DNA from: an uncultured Prevotellaceae bacterium
GTDB taxonomy: Bacteria; Bacteroidota; Bacteroidia; Bacteroidales; Muribaculaceae
Reading direction: 5' to 3'
DNA length: 28,046 nt
Assembly (NCBI GenBank): GCA_945645715.1
Contig: CALZFJ010000001.1
Span: forward strand, 1-28,046
Shown here: one piece after another, positions 1-7,161 of the stretch
Layout of the letters: each line of letters starts with the position of its first letter
Position numbering within the stretch: the stretch's first letter is position 1
Translations under genes and position numbers: made by a program
The notes under the pieces: generated by a model
The model's database searches: none
What the model saw: the letters and a program-made list of their open reading frames with translations, nothing else
Told to the model about the DNA's origin: nothing

Positions 1-94
1 CATCACAGCCTATACCCCAAATGGTATCGGTAGGGTAAAGTATCACTCCCCCCTTACGCAACACCTCTACACATGCCTTTATATCTTCTTCCAT
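1..94 (-). CDS. Sua5/YrdC-family threonylcarbamoyl-AMP synthase, N-terminal fragment (runs off the left edge)
   Basis: Only the first 31 codons are inside the window; the rest lies to the left. The minus-strand reading starts at the ATG at 94-92 (MEEDIKAC...) and reaches the motif YPTDTIWGIGCD. The core YPT(D/E)T-x-G(I/L) is the N-terminal signature of the YrdC/Sua5 family, which condenses threonine, bicarbonate and ATP to threonylcarbamoyl-AMP for the t6A modification of ANN-decoding tRNAs in the cytoplasm. A KGG-x-(V/I) strand precedes the motif, as usual for the family. The gene is divergent from the patatin gene, with about 260 bp between them. Whether it is the short TsaC/YrdC form or the long Sua5 form cannot be seen here. 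Confidence 0.85.
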   Translation of the reverse strand, partial: MEEDIKACVEVLRKGGVILYPTDTIWGIGCD

Positions 95-188
95 CTTCAA
101 AAATTGCTATTTGTCAGTTGCTTTTGTCAACGCCTGCTCTCAGCGCATCAATGGCTGCGCAAACAGCGTTGGCTTCGGTTTAAACATT

Positions 189-196
189 CAAAGATA
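189..196 (-). promoter_or_regulatory. Candidate -7 box for the Sua5/YrdC gene
   Basis: On the minus strand this reads TATCTTTG, a perfect match to the Bacteroidetes -7 consensus TAnnTTTG. It lies about 95 bp upstream of the minus-strand ATG. The upstream element at 217-220 (TTTC) is only a weak -33 match. Inferred from consensus only. Confidence 0.35.
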
Positions 197-322
197 CAAC
201 AACTTTTTCAATTCACGAAATATTTTCACGTTTCTGTCATTTCCAATCCCATTTATCAGTGAAATATGGCTCAAATCACCTTTTTTTTCGTCAAAAATCG
301 CCCAAGTATGAAAGATTATAGC

Positions 323-330
323 TAAATTTG
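323..330 (+). promoter_or_regulatory. Candidate -7 box for the patatin/GH13 pair
   Basis: TAAATTTG matches the Bacteroidetes -7 consensus TAnnTTTG and sits 22 bp before the ATG at 353, so the transcript would have a short leader. No convincing -33 TTTG is seen 19-21 bp further upstream. Confidence 0.4.
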
Positions 331-352
331 TAGAGGTTTTCAAAAAGGCTTG

Positions 353-1159
353 ATGACACACCACATTCTCAATAGCAACCTCACCGGCACATTCGGCATC
401 GCGCTGAGTGGCGGAGGTGCACGCGGGTTTGCCCACGTGGGTGCACTAAAGGCTCTCGACGAATGTGGCATAAAGCCATCGGTTGTCGCCGGAGTGAGTG
501 CCGGCAGTGTCATCGCCAGCATGTATGCCGCCGGGCTGTCGGTTGATGATATGATGCGTGCCTTTGCCGACAAATCATTCAACGACCTTGCCGAGCTGAG
601 CGTCCCTAAAGACGGCTTTTTCCGCATGAACCGCTTTATTCGCCTCATGCGCAAGGCTATCCCATACACCAACATTGAAGACCTCCCAATCCCCACACTG
701 ATATGCGCAACCGACCTCAACCATTGCTCCCTCAAGGTGTTCGACTCAGGGGCAATCGCTGAGCGAATTGCAGCCTCATGCAGCATTCCCATCGTCTTCA
801 GCCCCATGAAAATCGATGGCACCTACTACGTAGATGGCGGCGTGCTCCACAATCTCCCCTCTGCCGTCATTCGCGACCGTTGCGACACGCTCATCGGCAT
901 CAACGTCAGCCCTTTCGTCCACGAAGAAAAATTCAAGCCCTCAATCCTCGAAGTGGCTCAGCGTAGCTACAAGATGATTTCGCGCAGCAACATGGATGCC
1001 GACAAAGCTCTCTGCGACATTGTGATAGAAATGGATAGCATCGCCCATCACAAGGTGTTCAGCATTAAGGCTATGTGGGAGATTGCCGACAAAGGATATA
1101 ATGAAACTATAAAAATATTAAAACAGAATAACTTATACAGAAACAATGGCAACGACTGA
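353..1159 (+). CDS. Patatin-like phospholipase (RssA/NTE-type serine hydrolase)
   Basis: About 268 residues, cytoplasmic (no signal peptide). It has all three patatin signatures. A glycine-rich oxyanion loop GGGARGFAHVG lies near residues 20-30. The nucleophile elbow GVSAGS (G-x-S-x-G) follows near residue 50. The catalytic Asp lies in DGGVLHNLP in the middle of the protein. Members of this family hydrolyse acyl esters of phospholipids with a Ser-Asp dyad; this compact form resembles the RssA group. I chose the ATG at 353; a TTG directly before it (350) is in frame but less likely. Its 3' end overlaps the GH13 gene by 14 bp, so the two are probably co-translated. The physiological lipid substrate is not evident. 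Confidence 0.88.
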   Translation: MTHHILNSNLTGTFGIALSGGGARGFAHVGALKALDECGIKPSVVAGVSAGSVIASMYAAGLSVDDMMRAFADKSFNDLAELSVPKDGFFRMNRFIRLMRKAIPYTNIEDLPIPTLICATDLNHCSLKVFDSGAIAERIAASCSIPIVFSPMKIDGTYYVDGGVLHNLPSAVIRDRCDTLIGINVSPFVHEEKFKPSILEVAQRSYKMISRSNMDADKALCDIVIEMDSIAHHKVFSIKAMWEIADKGYNETIKILKQNNLYRNNGND

Positions 1160-2885
1160 ACGTAAATCTATCAAGCCGGTCATTTACCAACTGTTCCCGC
1201 GCCTGTTCACCAACACTTGCGACAAGTGTGTTCCTTTTGGCACCATCGAGCAAAACGGCGTGGGCAAAATGAATGATATTACCGATTTTGTCCTCTCTAA
1301 AATAAAAGACCTCGGCATAACTCATGTGTGGTACACAGGTGTCATCGAGCACGCTCACACCACCGACTACTCAGCATATGGCATTCGCCCCGACAACCCT
1401 TACATCGTGAAGGGTAATGCCGGATCGCCATACGCCATTACCGACTACTACGACATCGACCCCGACATCGCAGTCGATGTGCCGCACCGCATGGACGAGT
1501 TTGAAGCCCTCGTGAAGCGCACACACTCTGCCGGAATGAAGGTAATCATCGACTTTGTACCCAATCACGTGGCACGCCAGTACCACTCCGACGCGAAGCC
1601 TGCCGGAATTGAGGACCTGGGCGAAAGCGACGACACAACTATGCAGTTCTCGCCTTCCAACAATTTCTACTACATATCACGTCAGCAATTCGCCCCACAC
1701 GACGTGTATCTCGGCGAAGGCGATGACCAATATCGCGAATTTCCTGCCAAAGCCACCGGAAACGACTGCTTCACCGCTTTCCCTGGACGCAACGACTGGT
1801 ACGAGACCGTTAAGCTCAACTATGGCATCGACTACGGCAACGGCTCCCGGCACTTCTCTCCCACTCCCGGCACATGGTTCAAGATGCTCAACATTCTCCG
1901 GTTCTGGTGCTCCAAAGGAATCGACGGTTTCCGCTGCGACATGGCTCACATGGTGCCCGTGGAGTTCTGGAAATGGGCCGTACCTCTTGTGAAGGAAAAA
2001 TACCCGCATGTGATATTCATCGCCGAAATCTACGACGTAGGCCTCTATCGCGACTACATCTATAACGGTGGATTTGACTATCTCTACGACAAAGTCAACC
2101 TCTACGATACTCTCCGCGGAATACAGTGCAACAACGTATCGGCAGCAAGCCTCACCAACTGCTGGCAGACCGTCGATGGCATTGCACGCCACATGCTCAA
2201 TTTCCTTGAGAACCACGACGAGCAGCGTTTTGCCTCTTGGCAATATGCCGGCGACGCTTCTCTCGTGCTGCCCTCTCTCGTGGTCAGCGCCACTTTTGCC
2301 ACCGGACCAATGATGATCTATCAAGGTCAGGAACTGGGTGAACGCGCAATCGACTCCGAAGGCTTCAGCGGGCGCGACGGACGCACCACAATCTTCGACT
2401 ACTGGAGCATTCCCACCGTACGCCGCTGGTACAACCATGGCAAATGCGACGACGAACACCTTTCACGATTCGAGCTTAACCTGCGACGAACCTACCAGAA
2501 AGTGCTCCTCATCTGCAACAACGAGCGAGCCATCGCCGAGGGTGCATTCTTCGACCTGATGTATGTGAACTATGGCAACCTCAATCCACATCGCCAGTTC
2601 ACATATCTGCGAAGCTACAAGAACGAGACTCTGCTCATCGCCGTCAACTTCGACAACGCACCTTGCAGCATCGACATCAACATTCCCATCCACGCCTTCG
2701 AGTGCCTCGGAATAAAGCAAGGCGAAGTCACTGCCGTAGATCTTCTCAGCGACCGCAGCACCACAGCCATGCTCGAAACCGGAACTCCATTCCACACCGA
2801 CATCGAAGCCCACGGCGCCGTCATCTGGAAACTAACCCCACTCCGCCGCACCTCCCGACCCCGCACATCTCGTCAGGCCAAGTGA
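1146..2885 (+). CDS. GH13 alpha-amylase family glycoside hydrolase, cytoplasmic
   Basis: 579 residues with no signal peptide, so likely intracellular. The four conserved GH13 regions are present in order: DFVPNH at 136-141 (region I), GFRCDMAH at 261-268 with R263, nucleophile D265 and H268 (region II), the acid/base E294 in FIAEIYD (region III), and ENHDEQR at 355-361 with H357-D358 (region IV). A beta-sandwich-like C-terminal part with a Pro/Arg-rich tail follows from about residue 460. The family hydrolyses or transfers alpha-1,4/1,6-glucosidic bonds; the preserved triad indicates an active enzyme, probably acting on malto-oligosaccharides or glycogen. It starts inside the 3' end of the patatin gene (14 bp overlap). 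The exact subfamily and specificity are not resolved by eye. Confidence 0.9.
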   Translation: MATTERKSIKPVIYQLFPRLFTNTCDKCVPFGTIEQNGVGKMNDITDFVLSKIKDLGITHVWYTGVIEHAHTTDYSAYGIRPDNPYIVKGNAGSPYAITDYYDIDPDIAVDVPHRMDEFEALVKRTHSAGMKVIIDFVPNHVARQYHSDAKPAGIEDLGESDDTTMQFSPSNNFYYISRQQFAPHDVYLGEGDDQYREFPAKATGNDCFTAFPGRNDWYETVKLNYGIDYGNGSRHFSPTPGTWFKMLNILRFWCSKGIDGFRCDMAHMVPVEFWKWAVPLVKEKYPHVIFIAEIYDVGLYRDYIYNGGFDYLYDKVNLYDTLRGIQCNNVSAASLTNCWQTVDGIARHMLNFLENHDEQRFASWQYAGDASLVLPSLVVSATFATGPMMIYQGQELGERAIDSEGFSGRDGRTTIFDYWSIPTVRRWYNHGKCDDEHLSRFELNLRRTYQKVLLICNNERAIAEGAFFDLMYVNYGNLNPHRQFTYLRSYKNETLLIAVNFDNAPCSIDINIPIHAFECLGIKQGEVTAVDLLSDRSTTAMLETGTPFHTDIEAHGAVIWKLTPLRRTSRPRTSRQAK

Positions 2886-2909
2886 CTTGTATTTTTCTAA
2901 GCTAAATAG

Positions 2910-2940
2910 TTAGAAAGTTCCATAAAATTTCGTAACTTTG
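2910..2940 (+). promoter_or_regulatory. Candidate promoter of prs
   Basis: TAACTTTG at 2933-2940 is a perfect -7 box (TAnnTTTG). A TTAG at 2910-2913 lies 19 bp upstream as a weak -33 element. The prs ATG follows at 2979, giving a leader of about 30 nt. A 7-bp AT-rich inverted repeat (TTTCTAA at 2894-2900 with TTAGAAA at 2910-2916) overlaps the upstream part and could be the weak end of the GH13 transcript. Confidence 0.5.
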
Positions 2941-2978
2941 CAGAAAATTTCAAAACAGCCTATCTACATAAAAACATT

Positions 2979-3923
2979 ATGTGTGACTCTTTAACTCCGT
3001 TCAAGGTTTTCTCGGGCACTAAATCGCAATATTTAGCCGAGCAAATCTGCCAAGATCTTGGCGTAGAACTTGGCAAAATGAATATCCAGCGTTTTGCCGA
3101 TGGTGAATTTGAAGTATCATTCGAGGAATCTATCCGAGGATGTGAAGTTTATCTAATCCAATCGACTTTCCCCAACTGCGACAACCTCATGGAGCTTCTC
3201 CTTATGATTGATGCCGCTAAGCGTGCTTCGGCTAAGTCGATTATCGCCGTAATTCCATATTTCGGTTGGGCGCGTCAGGACCGCAAGGACAAGCCTCGCG
3301 TTTCTATCGCTGCAAAGCTCGTTGCCGACTTGCTCAGCACCGCAGGTATCGACCGCCTCATCACTATGGACTTGCACGCCGACCAAATTCAAGGTTTCTT
3401 CAACGTCCCTGTTGACCACCTCTATGCGTCTTCCTGCTTTATCCCCTACATCCAGTCGCTCAACCTCAAAGACCTGGTTATCGCTTCGCCCGACGTGGGT
3501 GGCGCAAAGCGTGCCAACTCTTATGCCAAGTATCTCAATACTCCTCTCGTGCTCTGCCACAAGCAGCGTGCCAAGGCCAACGTTGTTGAGAACATGACCA
3601 TCATTGGCGACGTCAAGGATAAGGATGTAATCCTCGTTGACGACATGGTTGATACAGCAGGAACCATCTGCAAGGCTGCCAACCTCATGATGGAGAATGG
3701 TGCCCGCTCGGTTCGCGCACTCGCTTCTCACGCTATCATGAGCGACCCCGCTTCGCAGCGTATCGATGACAGTGCTCTCACCGAGATGATTTTCTCCAAC
3801 AGCATTCCTCTCAACAAGGATTGCAAGAAGGTGACAATCCTCAGCATCGCAAGCCTCTTCGCCGACACAATCCGTCGCGTGCATGAGAACCGCTCTATCA
3901 GCTCGCAATATCTCATCAAGTAA
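2979..3923 (+). CDS. prs: Ribose-phosphate pyrophosphokinase (PRPP synthetase)
   Basis: 314 residues, the usual length of class I PRPP synthetases. The enzyme transfers pyrophosphate from ATP to ribose-5-phosphate, giving PRPP for purine, pyrimidine, His, Trp and NAD synthesis. Visible signatures are the Arg/Gln/Asp-rich flexible loop WARQDRKDKPR around 97-107, the metal/ATP signature DLHADQIQGFF at 131-141, the PDVGGAKRA segment at 171-179, and the PRPP-binding loop DDMVDTAGT at 221-229. It appears to be a single-gene unit, with its own TAnnTTTG promoter and a strong bidirectional hairpin shared with the convergent gene. Nothing is missing or truncated. Confidence 0.97.
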   Translation: MCDSLTPFKVFSGTKSQYLAEQICQDLGVELGKMNIQRFADGEFEVSFEESIRGCEVYLIQSTFPNCDNLMELLLMIDAAKRASAKSIIAVIPYFGWARQDRKDKPRVSIAAKLVADLLSTAGIDRLITMDLHADQIQGFFNVPVDHLYASSCFIPYIQSLNLKDLVIASPDVGGAKRANSYAKYLNTPLVLCHKQRAKANVVENMTIIGDVKDKDVILVDDMVDTAGTICKAANLMMENGARSVRALASHAIMSDPASQRIDDSALTEMIFSNSIPLNKDCKKVTILSIASLFADTIRRVHENRSISSQYLIK

Positions 3924-3951
3924 ATCAGGAAATATCCCCCAAAAAATAATC

Positions 3952-3987
3952 AGAGTCCCGGTTTAGCATCAGCTACACCGGGACTCT
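3952..3987. terminator. Bidirectional terminator between prs and the DUF5074 gene
   Basis: The arms at 3952-3967 and 3972-3987 form a 16-bp stem with one mismatch, closed by an ATCA loop. It lies between convergent genes. The minus-strand exit has a T-rich tract (from the A-run at 3941-3946), a better U-tract than the plus side. Confidence 0.8.
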
Positions 3988-4028
3988 TGCTTATTAACTT
4001 ATTTATATATCACACTTTATTGTGCTAA

Positions 4029-5741
4029 TCACCTGATGACGATTTTTGTGGTCTCGCCTCCCACCTTCACAATATAGATTCCGGCTGTAGGCAATGTGAA
4101 CAGGGCACTTCCTGCCGATGCCTTGGCTGTTGCCACAAGTGTTCCCGATGCCGAATAGACCATCACGTCGCTTCCGGCAGCAGCTCCATTCACCGTCACT
4201 TCGTTGCCATACACTGCAACAAGCGATTTCCTTGCCACTTGTGTATCGAGGATGCCTGTGTTAGGATCAAATGTCACATTGATATACTTCTCGCATAGTT
4301 TACCATTGCTGTTAGCCTGAAGCAGAATCTTGCACGTTTCATAAGCCGAAGCCTTCACCGGCGTGATAAGCAGTTTCCCGTTTACCACTTCGGCACTTAT
4401 TTCACTGTTTGCTCCATTATCAACCGATTTCACGGTTTTCACAATCGAAGCCTGAATATTGTCATCATCGCTTACGATTTCATCAAGATTGAGCGTAGTA
4501 GGCTCACTCATGCCGATTGTAGCCTCAAAGTCGGCGATTTCAGGCTCTGCCACATCGGGGAATACGGGCAACGACGGGAACCAATAGTTTTCAATCATGC
4601 TGTGATCCTCAATCTTGTTGCCATCAGCATCATATTGGCGTAAAATGTAGGTCTTGTCACCCCACGAGTGGAACAATGATGTGTAAAGGTCGTCACTTTC
4701 AGGATCCACACGCATTGAGCAGCCATAAATCTGCCAGTTCTCACCATCGGCTTGGAGATCGACTATCTTTGTGAACGTGCCATTGTCGATGTCAAACTTG
4801 AATACCCTATATCCGCTGAACCAAGAGCTGTCGCCGCCGTTCCAATAGAGGACGTTGCTCTGTGTGCTGGCGCAGAAACCGTCGGGAGTCCACGCATACC
4901 ATGAATTGGCAGGACCATTGATACCGTCGGGCAATGCAATTACAGTGGTTTTGTGTGTTGCAGGGTCAAGCTTCATGATGCTTCTGTCGGCTGTCAAGCT
5001 GAGCCACAGATTGCCGTCTTTCGAGAGAACTACCGAACCAAACCCATTGCCGTCGGGTGCCTCAATCACTTCAACCACCTTATCGGTTGCCGGGTCAATC
5101 ACGAGCAAGCCCTTGTCCTGATGCACGGCATATACATATTCATTCACGCGCACCATCGTACCAATCTCTCCGCCATAGAGTTCATCATAGGCATTGTCGG
5201 CGCCATTGCCCGAGCCAGTGACTTTTCCTGTTATCGTAAAGTCGTCGAGATTCAATACGAAGATACCATCACTTGAGCCCACATAGCCCTTATGCTCATC
5301 TACGCCCACAAATCCACGTCCGTTGGCACCGCTTGTAGCTTCGGGATCGGTCGAAAGTATCCTTATCTGCTTGAGCAATTTCATGTCGGCAGCACTGCAC
5401 ACCGTAACACGGCCGCCTGCGATGCCGGCTCCCGGGTCTTGGTCCTGCTTTGAAATTACATAGAACCGATTGCCATAGATTGTTCCGAAATCGCTGGTGC
5501 AACCGACCTCCACACCCGGATTCTCCTGTTGCACAACGCGATATATCCACTTTCCATCGTCTTTCAGAAAGTTTACCGTTGAGTTCTGATGCCCAGTCCA
5601 GTCTTCATTCACCACAAATACGCCCTGTGTGTAATCTGCAAGCGGGGTGGTTTCTTCTTGTTGGCTTGCACCTTGTGCAGCCGATAGCGCTGAAACGCCT
5701 ATTAGCGGAAGTAGCGCAAAAAAGTAAAGTCTCTTTTTCAT
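4029..5741 (-). CDS. Secreted DUF5074/YncE-type beta-propeller protein with T9SS sorting domain; candidate BtuG-like corrinoid-binding protein
   Basis: 570 residues. Residues 1-22 are a Sec signal peptide (MKKRL, hydrophobic core, ALSAAQG); there is no lipobox Cys. About 35-390 form a repeated beta-propeller of the YncE/DUF5074 kind, with recurring blades such as GLLVIDPATDKVVEVI, GNLWLSL and RSIMKLDPATHKT. About 400-495 look like an Ig-like segment. About 500-570 match a T9SS type A sorting domain: VYSASGTLV, then LPTAGIYIVKVGG and a basic end KIVIR. The gene stands alone behind a B12 riboswitch (6168-6355). Established: Bacteroides BtuG is a cell-surface beta-propeller lipoprotein that binds cobalamin for the TonB transporter BtuB. 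Inferred: this protein binds corrinoids at the surface, anchored through T9SS. No btuB or B12 ABC genes are adjacent. The domain calls are firm; the ligand is inference. Confidence 0.82.
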   Translation of the reverse strand: MKKRLYFFALLPLIGVSALSAAQGASQQEETTPLADYTQGVFVVNEDWTGHQNSTVNFLKDDGKWIYRVVQQENPGVEVGCTSDFGTIYGNRFYVISKQDQDPGAGIAGGRVTVCSAADMKLLKQIRILSTDPEATSGANGRGFVGVDEHKGYVGSSDGIFVLNLDDFTITGKVTGSGNGADNAYDELYGGEIGTMVRVNEYVYAVHQDKGLLVIDPATDKVVEVIEAPDGNGFGSVVLSKDGNLWLSLTADRSIMKLDPATHKTTVIALPDGINGPANSWYAWTPDGFCASTQSNVLYWNGGDSSWFSGYRVFKFDIDNGTFTKIVDLQADGENWQIYGCSMRVDPESDDLYTSLFHSWGDKTYILRQYDADGNKIEDHSMIENYWFPSLPVFPDVAEPEIADFEATIGMSEPTTLNLDEIVSDDDNIQASIVKTVKSVDNGANSEISAEVVNGKLLITPVKASAYETCKILLQANSNGKLCEKYINVTFDPNTGILDTQVARKSLVAVYGNEVTVNGAAAGSDVMVYSASGTLVATAKASAGSALFTLPTAGIYIVKVGGETTKIVIR

Positions 5742-5810
5742 AATTGTTTTTTATTAGATTGAAAAAAAATATATGTCGAACGCTCTTTCCCCCAAGTCAT
5801 TGATTTACGA

Positions 5811-5909
5811 CCCCGAGAAATAGCATAGGCTATGCTTTGGCTGTTGAGCCTTGGCAGCCCTTCTCTGCCGAGTGTGTCGGGGGGCGGTGGCAAGTCCTGC
5901 AATGGCAGG
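5811..5909. repeat. Multi-hairpin structured element in the leader of the DUF5074 gene
   Basis: A closing stem, CCCCGA at 5811-5816 with TCGGGG at 5877-5882, encloses three perfect hairpins: AGCATA/TATGCT (5822-5836), GGC/GCC (5839-5850) and GGCAG/CTGCC (5853-5869). A fourth hairpin, CCTGC/GCAGG (5896-5909), follows. The layout is that of a multi-branched RNA or a dispersed intergenic repeat. It is more GC-rich than its AT-rich surroundings. No known RNA family was recognised. Confidence 0.5.
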
Positions 5910-5989
5910 TCTCGTCGGTCTTGAAAATCTAATGAGCCGTAGAAATGATTGGGTATAAGCCATTTTTTCTTTTTTACTTGTTGATAAAA

Positions 5990-6153
5990 AATAGCTTACG
6001 GAGGCATCGACACTGCAAAGCACACCTCTGCATGGCGCGACAATGTGTCAATCTTTCAAATTTATGGGCAGAAACAATACGAAAAAAATGGATTATTTGC
6101 CACACAATGTAGTCGATAAATTGCTCTCCAATGCCTATTCCTCGTAAGCTATT
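5990..6153 (-). repeat. Long inverted repeat with T-tract downstream of the B12 riboswitch; possible terminator stem
   Basis: The arms 5990-6000 (AATAGCTTACG) and 6143-6153 pair perfectly over 11 bp. Pairing continues after a bulge (AGGCAT with ATGCCT) and again inside (ATCGAC at 6006-6011 with GTCGAT at 6112-6117). On the minus strand the second arm runs straight into a run of six T (5991-5986), as at an intrinsic terminator, although the loop is very long (about 140 nt, with a GACAC/GTGTC hairpin inside). It begins about 15 nt after the riboswitch. It could be the riboswitch expression platform or a small MITE-like insertion. Confidence 0.4.
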
Positions 6154-6167
6154 GAAAATTTATTGAA

Positions 6168-6355
6168 TGGCAGGTCTTCTGACTTATCGCCATCACCATG
6201 CTGTCTTCCCAAATCTATTGCTTTCGCGATTCAGTGACTTTGAATAGAGTGCCGGTGATGTGTTTTGCGACTTACAGCAGCGGGACTGTCCAGGATTCTC
6301 ACCTGATTCCCTATTAAGCTCGAGCCGGCAAAGTGTGCCGGCTTAGCACCAATTC
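6168..6355 (-). ncRNA. Cobalamin (B12) riboswitch
   Basis: Read on the minus strand, the region shows the hallmarks of the adenosylcobalamin aptamer in the expected order. These are GGTGCT near the 5' end, a GCCGGC hairpin arm, AATAGGGAATCAGGTGAGAA, TCCTGGACAGTCCCGCTGCTGT, a GGGAAGAC-like core segment, and finally the B12 box AAGTCAGAAGACCTGCC at about 6185-6169. Aptamers of this class usually repress B12 synthesis or uptake genes when cobalamin is bound. The next gene on the same strand is the DUF5074/T9SS protein, about 430 nt downstream, with no other credible gene between. The predicted transcription start (about 6352) falls at the aptamer's 5' edge. Confidence 0.93.
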
Positions 6356-6359
6356 TGTG

Positions 6360-6393
6360 CAAATGTAGCAGAATTATTTTGTATTATAGCAAA
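6360..6393 (-). promoter_or_regulatory. Promoter of the riboswitch/DUF5074 transcript
   Basis: On the minus strand, TTTG (6393-6390, within a TTTTTG run) acts as -33 and TACATTTG (6367-6360) as -7, with a 22-bp spacer. The predicted start, 7-8 nt after the -7 box, coincides with the first riboswitch bases, which supports both calls. Confidence 0.6.
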
Positions 6394-6466
6394 AATTAAC
6401 CCTCATTAACATTAAATGCGGAATATACATCTTGAATACCGTTATACATAATTCAAAATTTTTCAT

Positions 6467-6474
6467 TATCTTTG
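6467..6474 (+). promoter_or_regulatory. Candidate -7 box of umuDC
   Basis: TATCTTTG matches TAnnTTTG and lies 34 bp before the umuD ATG. A TTAT at 6442-6445 is a weak -33 candidate. No recognisable LexA-type palindrome was found around it. Confidence 0.45.
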
Positions 6475-6508
6475 CACACAGTATTGACACCGACAACCCA
6501 CACTCTAT

Positions 6509-7117
6509 ATGGACACAAAGAAATATTCACACGGCGGAAGCCGACCAGGTGCCGGACGTCCGCGCACCGACAGCCGCCTCTATGCCTTCCGCGCCGGAGG
6601 TGAAGTGGCTCATGCCATCGACGCAAGCCATAACAAGTCGGAATTTATCACCGACTGCATTTCCACAGCCCTCAAGATGCAGCCTCTCGGAAAGGTGTAT
6701 CACGCTGCCGAAGTAAAACCCCTCCACCTACCCTTCTTCGACATCAGCGTGGTTGCCGGATTCCCCATTCCGCTCGACAACGACGAGCTGGCACAGGACA
6801 TAGAGCTGCTGCGTATGCTTTGCCCCAACCCCGAGGCCTCCTACCTCATTCGCGTGGAAGGGAACTCAATGATTGATGCCGACATTCACTCCGGCGACAT
6901 TCTCATTGTGGACAAAAGCAACCGCAACCCATCGGAGCACGAGGTAGCCCTATGTGAGCTAAATGGAGAATACACCATAAAATACGTCAATTCGCGCAAC
7001 GGAAAGTGGTGGCTCGTTCCAGCCAACCCCGATTTCCCCGAGATAGAGATAGCTCCCGGCGACAACTTCAACGTGTGGGGCGTAGTAACCTACATAATCC
7101 ACCGCCCCCGCTCCTAA
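6509..7117 (+). CDS. umuD: UmuD-like S24 autoprotease with N-terminal AT-hook-like and RHH-like region
   Basis: 202 residues, about 60 longer than E. coli UmuD. Residues about 9-18 read GGSRPGAGRP, an AT-hook-like motif, and about 22-57 (LYAFRAGGEVAHAID, then NKSEFITDCISTAL) look like a ribbon-helix-helix. The C-terminal half is a LexA/UmuD S24 peptidase fold: scissile Ala-Gly at 83-84 (VVAGFPIP), nucleophile S120 in VEGNSMIDADIHSGD, and general base K158 in EYTIKYV. In UmuD, RecA filaments trigger self-cleavage, and the processed dimer joins UmuC as DNA polymerase V. The gene lies 44 bp upstream of umuC in an operon. The extended N-terminus suggests it may also bind DNA, perhaps regulating its own operon; that is inference. 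Confidence 0.88.
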   Translation: MDTKKYSHGGSRPGAGRPRTDSRLYAFRAGGEVAHAIDASHNKSEFITDCISTALKMQPLGKVYHAAEVKPLHLPFFDISVVAGFPIPLDNDELAQDIELLRMLCPNPEASYLIRVEGNSMIDADIHSGDILIVDKSNRNPSEHEVALCELNGEYTIKYVNSRNGKWWLVPANPDFPEIEIAPGDNFNVWGVVTYIIHRPRS

Positions 7118-7121
7118 TCCC

Positions 7122-7150
7122 TCTCACCCTCTTACCTCTCACCTCTTACC
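7122..7150 (+). repeat. Short pyrimidine-rich direct repeat between umuD and umuC
   Basis: Two near-identical units lie head to tail: TCTCACCCTCTTACC (7122-7136) and TCTCACCTCTTACC (7137-7150), differing by one C. They fill most of the 44-bp umuD-umuC gap and leave no purine-rich ribosome binding site for umuC. Confidence 0.7.
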
Positions 7151-7161
7151 TCTACAGAATC

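Noticed and set aside
1677..2459. 260-codon minus-strand open frame inside the GH13 gene
   Set aside because: Fully overlaps a gene with all four catalytic regions; no recognisable domain.
5805..6023. 72-codon minus-strand open frame between the riboswitch and the DUF5074 gene
   Set aside because: Its translation is Arg/Pro/Ala-rich and follows the multi-hairpin element exactly; the composition fits a translated structured repeat rather than a protein.
7006..7161. Upstream extension of the umuC frame
   Set aside because: It overlaps umuD and passes through the pyrimidine repeat; the conserved UmuC N-terminus MIALVDCNSFF begins at 7162.
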